DNA from: JACMQX01 sp044225675
GTDB taxonomy: Bacteria > Pseudomonadota > Gammaproteobacteria > Burkholderiales > Burkholderiaceae_C
Assembly (NCBI GenBank): GCA_044225675.1
Contig: JBGAIH010000041.1
Location: forward strand, 1-38,918
Length of the DNA stretch: 38,918 nucleotides
Reading direction: 5' to 3'
A program made the position numbers and the translations under genes. The notes beneath the pieces are model-generated. The model saw only the letters and a program-made list of their open reading frames with translations. It had not been told where the DNA came from and ran no database searches. Position 1 is the stretch's first letter. The number at the start of each line of letters is the position of its first letter. Of this stretch, positions 16,922-24,244 are shown piece by piece.

Positions 16922-17557
16922 ATGACGCATGAAGCCCATCGCATGAGGCATGACGCTCCATCGCGGCCCCGGGCCAGCGCCGAGAGCAAGCCCGCGCGCC
17001 ACGCCGCGCAGCCGGCCGAACCGCTGGCGCCGCAACCTGTGCGGCGGCCCCTGGCCATCCGGCGCCGCGTCTCGCCCGCCCGCGACCCAGGCGCCAGCTT
17101 CGGGCCCCCGGGCGCAGCGGCTGCGGCGCCACAGCCCTTCGTGCGCACGTACCTGGGCTACCTGCTGGGCCAGGCGAACCATGCGCTCTACAAGGACTTC
17201 GAGGCCCGGGTCCGCGCGGCCGGGCTGAGCTTCATCGAATGGCGGGTGCTGGCCACGCTGCACGACAGCGCGCCGCTGCCGGTCAGCCGCCTCGCGCACG
17301 AGGTGCTGTCCAAGCAGCCCACGGTGACCAAGCTGGTCCAGCGCATGAGCGAGCAGGGCCTGCTGGCCCTGCAGGCCGATGCAGCCGACCAGCGGCGCAC
17401 CTTGGTGGCCGCCACCGCCCGCGGCCGCCGACTCGTGCGCCCGCTGGTGGACGAAGCACGGGCTCACGAGGCGCGGCTGCTCGGTGCGCTGTCGGCGCAC
17501 GAGACCGCAGCGCTCAAGAGCATGCTCGCCCGCGTGGCCGGCCAGGCGGCGCCATGA
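16922..17557 (+). CDS. MarR family transcriptional regulator
   Basis: A 211-residue regulator. About 70 residues of Arg/Pro/Ala-rich, probably disordered N-terminal sequence precede a standard MarR domain (about 77-205) with the winged helix LPVSRLAHEVLSKQPTVTKL, then ALQADAADQRRTLVAATARG forming the wing. MarR proteins usually repress a divergent neighbour and release DNA on binding an aromatic ligand, and the 14-bp palindrome upstream of the flavin reductase gene is a plausible site. In the known nic cluster the regulator NicR is also MarR-type. The start could be internal (Met at 16943). The TGA overlaps the ATG of the transporter gene. Confidence 0.88.
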   Translation: MTHEAHRMRHDAPSRPRASAESKPARHAAQPAEPLAPQPVRRPLAIRRRVSPARDPGASFGPPGAAAAAPQPFVRTYLGYLLGQANHALYKDFEARVRAAGLSFIEWRVLATLHDSAPLPVSRLAHEVLSKQPTVTKLVQRMSEQGLLALQADAADQRRTLVAATARGRRLVRPLVDEARAHEARLLGALSAHETAALKSMLARVAGQAAP

Positions 17558-18450
17558 TGCAGCGCAAGGACCATCTGGACGGCGTCGCCGTCTCGATGCT
17601 GCTGGGCTGCTGCCTGTTCTGGGGCGTGCAGCAGGTGCTGGTCAAGGCGACGATTCCCCATGTGCCGCCGGTGCTGCAGGCGTCGCTGCGCTTCGTCGGT
17701 GCCACCGTGCTGCTGGCGCTGTGGTGCCGCTGGCGCGGCGTGGCCCTGTTCCAGCGCGACGGCACGCTGCGGGTCGGGCTCGTGGCCGGCCTGCTGTTCG
17801 CTGCCGAGTTCGCCGCGCTCTACGTCGGACTGGAGTCCACCAGCGCCTCGCGCCTCACCGTGTTCCTCTACACCTCGCCGTTCTGGGTGGCGGCGCTGCT
17901 GCCGCTGTGGGTGCGCAGCGAGCGCCTGCGCCGGCTGCAATGGGTCGGGCTGGCCTGCGCTTTCGCTGCGGTGGCCTTCGCGCTGCGCGAGGGCTTCGCG
18001 GCCGGCGCGCGGCCCGGCCAGTGGGTCGGCGACGTGCTCGCGCTGGCGGCCGGCATGTTCTGGGGCTTGACGACCGTGGTCATCCGCACCACCTCGCTGG
18101 CCCGGCTGAGCGCCGAGAAGCTGCTGTTCTACCAGGTGGCCGTCAGCGCGGTGGCGCTGCCCTTTCTGTCGGCGGGGCTGGGCGAACGCTGGCCGGATTC
18201 ATTCAGCCGTTTCGCGCTCGGCTCGCTGGCGGTGCAGACGGTGATCGGCGCCTTCGTGAGCTATCTGGCCTGGATGTGGATGCTCGGCCGCTACCCCGCG
18301 ACGAAGATCTCGGTCTTCGTCTTCCTCACGCCCGTGTTCTCGCTCGTGGCCGGCGCACTGTGGCTGCGCGAACCGGTGACGCCCAGCCTGCTGGCGGCGC
18401 TGGCCCTGGTGGCCGTGGGCATCGTGCTGGTCAACCGCAAGCCGGGCTGA
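17554..18450 (+). CDS. DMT family (EamA) transporter
   Basis: A 298-residue inner-membrane protein with about ten hydrophobic segments arranged as two EamA repeats (first about 10-140, second about 155-295). The sequence SMLLGCCLFWGVQQVLVKA is a typical EamA first helix, and the C-terminal SLLAALALVAVGIVLVNR the last. Members export or import small metabolites. The start ATGATG overlaps the MarR stop, so the flavin reductase, regulator and transporter genes form one transcription unit. Its substrate may be the compound handled by the cluster; that is inference only. Confidence 0.88.
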   Translation: MMQRKDHLDGVAVSMLLGCCLFWGVQQVLVKATIPHVPPVLQASLRFVGATVLLALWCRWRGVALFQRDGTLRVGLVAGLLFAAEFAALYVGLESTSASRLTVFLYTSPFWVAALLPLWVRSERLRRLQWVGLACAFAAVAFALREGFAAGARPGQWVGDVLALAAGMFWGLTTVVIRTTSLARLSAEKLLFYQVAVSAVALPFLSAGLGERWPDSFSRFALGSLAVQTVIGAFVSYLAWMWMLGRYPATKISVFVFLTPVFSLVAGALWLREPVTPSLLAALALVAVGIVLVNRKPG

Positions 18451-18526
18451 ACAGTCGGCACGTCCGCAGCCGCACCTGCCGCAGCCCCGAGCGCGGCCCA
18501 CCGGGCCGGGCGTGTCCGTTGACTCA

Positions 18527-18569
18527 TGACCTTCGGCACTGTCCACCCTGCAGACGCCAGCCTAGATTC
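18527..18569 (+). promoter_or_regulatory. Conserved upstream element of FG-GAP lipoprotein gene 1
   Basis: TGACCTTCGGCACT (18527-18540), exactly 20 bases, then CCTAGATTC (18561-18569). The same two boxes with identical spacing occur at 21620-21662 before the second FG-GAP lipoprotein gene, while the spacer sequences differ. This suggests a shared promoter or regulator site about 25 bp before the start codon. The spacing is too long for an ordinary sigma-70 promoter made of these two boxes alone. Confidence 0.5.
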
Positions 18570-18591
18570 TTCGAAACTCTGGAGAACGGCC

Positions 18592-20574
18592 ATGAAAAGC
18601 TGGTGGATGGCAACCTGTGCCACCGTGGTGATGGGGCTTGCCGCTTGCGGCGGAAGCGGTGAAACCGGCACGGATCAGGCCCCCCCTGGCAGCCCGCCCA
18701 TCGCGGGCGGCCCGACCGCCGAGCCGCCGTCCCCACCGGCGCCGGCGGCACCCACGCCGCCGTTCGGTCTCGGCGGTGTGGTGTCCGGCCTGTCGGGCAC
18801 CGTGACCCTGGTGTCCAACCTGGGCGACCGGCTCGACGTCACCGCAAACGGGGCCTACGCCTTTGCCCCGCGATATGCCCCGGAGGCGCCATACCGGGTC
18901 GAGATCGAACGGCAGCCGGCCGGCCAGCGCTGCGCCTTGCAGGCGGCCAGCGGCGTCGTCGATCTGGGCGATGTCCGCAACATCGCCGTGACCTGCCAGG
19001 CCGCAGCCCCCGAGCAGCCGCCCCAGGGCACGCCCGCCGCGCCCTCACAGCTGGAACTGGCCTACGGCCCGAAGAGCTACACCCTGACCTGGACGGCGGT
19101 GGCGGGCGCCACGAGCTACCGCGTGGGACGCGATATGGATGGCGACGGCCCGGCCGGCGCAGTCGAGGAAAGCACCCTCCAGACGCTGGCATCGCGCAGC
19201 GGCATCTTCGTGCCCGACGAGGCGAACGCCACGGTCTACGTTCGTGCCTGCAACGCCGCCGGCTGCAGCGCGCGCAGCAGCACCGTCCAGCCATCGGCGC
19301 TGCAGATGATCGGCGAGATCGTCCCGCCCGCCAGCCCCACCGGTGACCGCTTCTTCGGCAACTCGGTCGCCATCTCGGCCGACGGAAATGTCCTGGCCGT
19401 CGCCCAGCCCTTCGAGCCGGACAGCGGCATCCACATCTTCGTGCGAGCCAATGGCCTGTACACCCTGGAGCGCATCTTCGAATCGCCTGACAACCTGTGG
19501 ATCGACAGTCTGACCATGAGCGGCGACGGGCGCTTCGTCGCATTCGGCAGTCCCAACGCCTCCAACGGCCAAGGGCGCGTCCGCGTGCTGGACCGGAACA
19601 CCTCGGCGATTTCCGATCTGGCTGCAGCGATCCCGGGCAACAACGATCAATTCGGCAGGTCCATCAGCCTGTCCACCGATGGCACGCTCATGGTGATCGG
19701 CGCCACAGGCGAGGACGCCCCGGGCCAGGACCCGCAGGTCAACGGTGCCACAGAATCCGGTGCCGCCTACGTGTTCGCGCGAAACGGCGCCACCTGGCAG
19801 CAGCAGGCCTTCCTGAAGGCTGGCGCCCCCATGTCCGACGGGCTGTTCGGCTACGCGGTCAGCATCGCTGGCAACGGCAGCCGCATCGCGGTCGGCGCGG
19901 CCGGGGACTCCGGCAGCGCAGGCGGCATCAACCCCCAGCCCAACAGCCAGGCGCCTTATGCCGGCGCCGTCCATACCTTCGTGCGCGTCGGCAACAACTG
20001 GGTCCTGGAGGCCTACATCAAGGCGCCTCACCCCGACGTCGACGACATGTTCGGCTACGCCGTGAAGCTGTCGGAATCGGGTGACACCCTGGTGATCACC
20101 GCACCCGGCGAGTCGTCAGCGGCGACCTGGAGCGGCGGGGGCGATCACACCGACAACAGCCTGCTGTACAACGGCGCCGCCTTCGTCTACGCCTTTGCCA
20201 ACGACAGCTGGACGCTGGAACGCTACCTCAAGGGACCCGTTGCGCGGGCGTTCGGCGTGTTCGGCACGGGCGTGGCCATGGATGCCAGCGGCACCCTGGT
20301 GGCGATCGGCTCGTCGGGAGACGCAAGCGGCGCCCTGGGCATCGACGGCGACCCGACGAACAACCGCTTCTATGACGCGGGCGCGGTTCACCTGTTCAGG
20401 AAGGTCGCTGGCGCCTGGACCTACAGCCACTACGTCAAGTCGCGGCGCACGCGGACAAACGCCTATTTCGGCCCGGCGGTGGACCTCTCACGCGACGGCA
20501 AGACCCTGGCCGTGGGCGCCCCGATGTTCGACCAGCCCGCAGGCAGGTACATCGGCCGGGTGGATCTCTACTGA
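18592..20574 (+). CDS. FG-GAP repeat lipoprotein 1
   Basis: A 660-residue predicted lipoprotein with lipobox LAAC (Cys19). After a Pro/Ala-rich linker (about 25-57), residues 58-138 form a small beta domain (GVVSGLSGTVTL...QPAGQRCALQ...VTCQ), 150-235 a fibronectin-III-like domain (YTLTWTAVAGATSYRVGR), and about 250-660 a series of integrin-alpha-like FG-GAP repeats such as FGNSVAISADGNVLAVA and FGRSISLSTDGTLMVIGA, probably one beta-propeller. The ATG at 18592 has GGAGA upstream. It is a close paralogue of the gene at 21686, collinear along its whole length. Surface adhesion or binding is the general role of the fold, but no specific partner can be named. Confidence 0.82.
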   Translation: MKSWWMATCATVVMGLAACGGSGETGTDQAPPGSPPIAGGPTAEPPSPPAPAAPTPPFGLGGVVSGLSGTVTLVSNLGDRLDVTANGAYAFAPRYAPEAPYRVEIERQPAGQRCALQAASGVVDLGDVRNIAVTCQAAAPEQPPQGTPAAPSQLELAYGPKSYTLTWTAVAGATSYRVGRDMDGDGPAGAVEESTLQTLASRSGIFVPDEANATVYVRACNAAGCSARSSTVQPSALQMIGEIVPPASPTGDRFFGNSVAISADGNVLAVAQPFEPDSGIHIFVRANGLYTLERIFESPDNLWIDSLTMSGDGRFVAFGSPNASNGQGRVRVLDRNTSAISDLAAAIPGNNDQFGRSISLSTDGTLMVIGATGEDAPGQDPQVNGATESGAAYVFARNGATWQQQAFLKAGAPMSDGLFGYAVSIAGNGSRIAVGAAGDSGSAGGINPQPNSQAPYAGAVHTFVRVGNNWVLEAYIKAPHPDVDDMFGYAVKLSESGDTLVITAPGESSAATWSGGGDHTDNSLLYNGAAFVYAFANDSWTLERYLKGPVARAFGVFGTGVAMDASGTLVAIGSSGDASGALGIDGDPTNNRFYDAGAVHLFRKVAGAWTYSHYVKSRRTRTNAYFGPAVDLSRDGKTLAVGAPMFDQPAGRYIGRVDLY

Positions 20575-20674
20575 CGGCCCGGCACGCTCACGGACGGGCT
20601 CGTCGCGGGGCCCTTTTTCGCCGCCGGGTTCGCCGCCCTCGACGCCGGACGCGATCCCACCCGTGCCTCGCGCC

Positions 20675-21535
20675 TCAGCGTGCGCGCACCTCGTGCCCCA
20701 GCGCCTGCCCGAGCGTGCGCGCACCCGGCGCCCAGTGCGACAGCCCGGCCCCCACGAGCGCGAGGAACACGGCCGTGAGCACGAAGGGCAGCACCGTGCG
20801 GCGCACCGCCGTCTCCAGCCAGTGGCTGCTGCCCGTGTGGCGCAGATGGCGGTAGAGCGAATACGACAGCGCGCCGTCGAACAGCAGCTCGGCCAGCAGG
20901 CCCGGCGCCATCCACACCACGTAAAGCGACGCCAATGCCAGGCCCACGGCCAGCAGCGCCACCAGCAGCGGAATGAAGAATTCGCCGGCATCCAGATCCA
21001 GGTCGAAGGACGAGCCACCCGAGCCGGTGGCAGCCTCACTGCCTGTCCCGGCCCAGTCCCCCGAGCTGGACGATGCAGCGCGCACCTCCACCGCCGACGC
21101 CGGGGCGCGAGGCGCAAGCCCCTGCGGCAGGGCGCCGGCCGACGGCCCGGGGCCATCGAAACCCGCCTGCGCGCCGCCACCGCCGAAGTCGCCGCCACGC
21201 CCACTCGAGATGCCCGGCCCCGCGCCGCTGCGGCCACCCGGCATGGGCAGATCGATCGCGTCGACGAGATCCAGGTAGTCCTCGGCCTGCGTGCGCAGCC
21301 ACAGCCACAGCAGGAACATGAAGAACAGGTAGGCGCAGCCCAGCGCCAGCGGATACCGCAGCGCCATCGAACCCACGCCCGCGTGCAGCAGCAGGAACGA
21401 TGCGAGCAGGCCGAACGCGCCGGTGAGCGCGACGATCAGGCACATCTGCAGGCGCGGATACGAGTCCTCGCGCAGCTGGCGTTCGAGCTGAACGACGACG
21501 CTGGAGCGGGTGATGCGGATGGAGCGACGGGACAT
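20675..21535 (-). CDS. Membrane protein of unknown function with Gly/Ser-rich loop
   Basis: A 286-residue protein I do not recognise. Two hydrophobic helices (about 29-52 and 58-80) are followed by TQAEDYLDLVDAIDLP and a Gly/Ser/Ala-rich disordered segment (about 97-175). Then come an acidic stretch (FDLDLDAGEFF), a long hydrophobic pair of helices, SYSLYRHLRHTG, and a last helix near the C-terminus. The ATG at 21535 has GAGG a few bases upstream. It is encoded opposite to, and between, the two FG-GAP lipoprotein genes. The middle resembles low-complexity linkers in small membrane proteins with TPM- or RING-like neighbours, but no domain is convincing. Confidence 0.65.
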   Translation of the reverse strand: MSRRSIRITRSSVVVQLERQLREDSYPRLQMCLIVALTGAFGLLASFLLLHAGVGSMALRYPLALGCAYLFFMFLLWLWLRTQAEDYLDLVDAIDLPMPGGRSGAGPGISSGRGGDFGGGGAQAGFDGPGPSAGALPQGLAPRAPASAVEVRAASSSSGDWAGTGSEAATGSGGSSFDLDLDAGEFFIPLLVALLAVGLALASLYVVWMAPGLLAELLFDGALSYSLYRHLRHTGSSHWLETAVRRTVLPFVLTAVFLALVGAGLSHWAPGARTLGQALGHEVRAR

Positions 21536-21619
21536 GGTGGAGCCTCGTACGCATTCTGACGCAGGCGTGCGCACCGGCTCCGGGACGGCTCCGCCTCGCT
21601 CCGGCCCGCGCTGATCGCG

Positions 21620-21662
21620 TGACCTTTGGCACTGCCTCGCCCGCACATCCCCTCCTAGATTC
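21620..21662 (+). promoter_or_regulatory. Conserved upstream element of FG-GAP lipoprotein gene 2
   Basis: TGACCTTTGGCACT (21620-21633), 20 bases, then CCTAGATTC (21654-21662). It is the second copy of the two-box element at 18527-18569, again about 24 bp before the start codon. Confidence 0.5.
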
Positions 21663-21685
21663 GCCGCAAACTTCGGAGATCGGTG

Positions 21686-23662
21686 ATGAAGCACTTGCTG
21701 GCGACGGCTTTGGCCGCGGCCCTGATGGGGCTCGCGGGCTGTGGGGGCGGAGGCGAAGGCGGCGTCGGCAACGATCCTGGCCCGCCCGTCGCAGGGGGCC
21801 CGACACCGGCCCCCCTGCCACCTCCCGCGCAACCCGATCCGCTGCCGCCCTATGAACTGGGCGGCCAGGTCACCGGCCTCTCGGGCACGGTGACGCTGTT
21901 GTCGAACCTGGGCGAGCGTGTTCACGTCAGTTCCAATGGCGCCTATCTGTTCACCAACAAGTACGGATCGCTCGCCAGCTACCTCGTGGAAGTGGAGCGC
22001 CAGCCGTCCGGCCAGCGTTGCACCGTGCAGGGCGGCAGCGGCCTCATCCCGAACAACAACGTCTACACGGCCGGCGTGAGCTGCCAGGCCGTGGCGCCCG
22101 AGCAGCCGACGGCAGGCGCGCCGGCCGCGCCCTTGCAGTTCGACATCGCCTACGGCCCCAAGAGCTACACGCTGACCTGGGCCGTGGTGGCGGGAGCGAC
22201 GAGCTACCGGGTCGGACGCGACGTCGATGGCGACGGGCCGGCCGGTGCCGTCGAAGAGACCACCGCACAGAACGTCGCGACCCGCAAATCGATCTTCGTG
22301 CCCGACGAGGCAAAGTCCACGGTGTACGTGCGAGCCTGCAATGCCTCGGGCTGCAGCCCCCGCAGCCGGATCATCCAGCCCTCGCCCGTCCAGCTGACCG
22401 GAGAACTCGAGCCCGCAGCCGGCGTCGCCACCGACCGCTACTTTGGCTACAACCTGGCGACCTCGGCCGACGGGAGCGTGCTGGCCGTTGCGCAACCCAT
22501 GGGGGCGGACAGCGGCGTGCATGTGTTCGTGAGGAACAACGACCGGTGGATCCTCGAACGCATTTTCAAGCCGGCAGACATGACCTGGGTCCAGGGCGTG
22601 GCCGTCAGCGGCGATGGCAAGATCATCGCCGCTGGCGATTCGGACGTTGCCAACGGCCGGGGCCGGGTCTATGTGCTGGACCGGGACAGCGGCGCGGTGG
22701 CCGAGCTGGCCGCCACCGTGTCCGGCACATCGGACGAGTTCGGGGCGTCGCTGGCCATGTCCACCGACGGCTCGGTGCTGGTGATCGGCGCGCCCGGCGA
22801 GGATGCGGCCGGTGCCGATCCGCAGTCGAACCAGGCCTCGCGCTCAGGCGCCGCCTACATCTTCACCCGCACCGGGCAGACCTGGCAGCAGCAGGCCTTC
22901 CTGAAGGCGGGCGCGCCGGTTGCCGGAGCCGAATTCGGCAGCCGGGTCAGCATCGCCGGCAACGGCAACCGCGTCGCGATCGGCGCGATCGGCGAGGCCA
23001 GCAGCACGACCGGCATCAACCCGCAGCCCAACGACCAGGCGCCCTGGTCCGGCGCGGTCTACACCTTCGTGCGCGACGGCAACAACTGGAACCTGGAGGC
23101 TTTCATCAAGGCCCCCAACCCCGACTCGGACGACATGTTCGGCTACGCGGTCAAGCTGTCGGAAGCGGGCGACACGCTTCTCGTCGGCGCGCCGGGTGAA
23201 GCTTCGGCCGCCACCTGGGGCGGCGGAGGCAACCCGGCCGACAACAGCGTGCCCTTCTCCGGCGCAGCCTACCTGTACAGCTTTGCCGGTAACAGCTGGA
23301 GCCTCGAACGGTATATCAAGTCCCCGGTTGGCCGGTCCTGGGACTCATTCGGCGCTGCCCTGACCATGGACGGAACGGGCACGCTGCTGGCGATCGCCGC
23401 AACAGGCGATTCGTCGGCCGCCCTGGCCATCGACGGGCCGCAGGCCGATGCCGCGAACTACGGCTCCGGCGCCGTCCACCTGTACCGCAAGGTGGCGGGC
23501 AGCTGGACCTTCAGCCACTATGTCAAATCGCGCCGCTCCCAGACGGACGCCTATTTCGGACATGCGCTGGACCTCTCGCGCGACGGTCTGACCTTGCCGG
23601 TGGGCTCCGCCTTCGTGCATGACGGCAGCTTCAACTATCACGGGCGAGTCGATATCTATTGA
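21686..23662 (+). CDS. FG-GAP repeat lipoprotein 2
   Basis: A 658-residue lipoprotein (lipobox LAGC, Cys19) with the same order of parts as the gene at 18592: Pro-rich linker, small beta domain ending VSCQ, fibronectin-III-like domain (YGPKSYTLTW, SYRVGRDVDGDGPAGAVEE) and FG-GAP repeats (FGYNLATSADGSVLAVAQ, FGASLAMSTDGSVLVIGA). Long blocks such as TWQQQAFLKAGAP are identical in both, so the pair arose by duplication. The ATG at 21686 is preferred over the adjacent in-frame GTG because GGAG lies seven bases upstream of it. An RDD membrane protein gene follows after 36 bp. Confidence 0.82.
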   Translation: MKHLLATALAAALMGLAGCGGGGEGGVGNDPGPPVAGGPTPAPLPPPAQPDPLPPYELGGQVTGLSGTVTLLSNLGERVHVSSNGAYLFTNKYGSLASYLVEVERQPSGQRCTVQGGSGLIPNNNVYTAGVSCQAVAPEQPTAGAPAAPLQFDIAYGPKSYTLTWAVVAGATSYRVGRDVDGDGPAGAVEETTAQNVATRKSIFVPDEAKSTVYVRACNASGCSPRSRIIQPSPVQLTGELEPAAGVATDRYFGYNLATSADGSVLAVAQPMGADSGVHVFVRNNDRWILERIFKPADMTWVQGVAVSGDGKIIAAGDSDVANGRGRVYVLDRDSGAVAELAATVSGTSDEFGASLAMSTDGSVLVIGAPGEDAAGADPQSNQASRSGAAYIFTRTGQTWQQQAFLKAGAPVAGAEFGSRVSIAGNGNRVAIGAIGEASSTTGINPQPNDQAPWSGAVYTFVRDGNNWNLEAFIKAPNPDSDDMFGYAVKLSEAGDTLLVGAPGEASAATWGGGGNPADNSVPFSGAAYLYSFAGNSWSLERYIKSPVGRSWDSFGAALTMDGTGTLLAIAATGDSSAALAIDGPQADAANYGSGAVHLYRKVAGSWTFSHYVKSRRSQTDAYFGHALDLSRDGLTLPVGSAFVHDGSFNYHGRVDIY

Positions 23663-23698
23663 CGGGACAGTGCGGGCGGCGGCTATGCTGGCGACTCC

Positions 23699-24145
23699 AT
23701 GCGCAACACCGCCCCTCCCGCTGTCCTCTACGCCGGCTTCTGGATCCGCGTCGCCGCCGCGCTGATCGACTCGGTGCTGGTGGCGGTCGTCACCGCGCCG
23801 GTGTTGCTCGCGCTCTATGGCAAGGCCTACTTCAGCGCCGCTGCCTCGGGTTGGCTGGCCGGGCCCGGCGACTTTCTCGTCACCTGGGTGGCACCGGCCG
23901 TGGCCGTGGTGCTGTTCTGGCTCTACAAGCAGGCCACGCCGGGCAAGATGTGGCTGGGCCTGCGGGTGGTGGACGCGGACACCGGCGGGCCGATGTCGCC
24001 CGGGCAGTCGGTCGGCCGCTATCTCGGGTACTTCGTCGCGATGATCCCGCTCGGCCTCGGGCTGCTGTGGGTCGCATTCGACGAGCGCAAGCAGGGCTGG
24101 CACGACAAGCTGGCCGGCACGGTCGTGCTGCGCGACCCGCGCTGA
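23699..24145 (+). CDS. RDD family membrane protein
   Basis: A 148-residue inner-membrane protein with three hydrophobic segments and the RDD pattern: FWIRVAAALID in helix one, then TPGKMWLGLRVVDADTGGP between helices two and three, and ERKQGWHDKLAGTVVL near the C-terminus. RDD proteins are poorly characterised; some are linked to ion or solute transport. It could be cotranscribed with the FG-GAP gene 36 bp upstream. The downstream 99 bp before the convergent synthetase gene hold no clear terminator hairpin with a T-run. Confidence 0.85.
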   Translation: MRNTAPPAVLYAGFWIRVAAALIDSVLVAVVTAPVLLALYGKAYFSAAASGWLAGPGDFLVTWVAPAVAVVLFWLYKQATPGKMWLGLRVVDADTGGPMSPGQSVGRYLGYFVAMIPLGLGLLWVAFDERKQGWHDKLAGTVVLRDPR

Positions 24146-24244
24146 GCAGGTCGACCGGCTCAACCACTCTGCGCTCCCAGCCCGATCTCCCCGCGTGAGG
24201 TGCCGGCCTCCCCCATGCGGTGGCGGCTCGCTGCGACGCGCGGC

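Noticed and set aside
20575..20674. Rho-independent terminator between the convergent genes
   Set aside because: GGGGCCC followed by a short T-run is present but the stem is too short to support a call.
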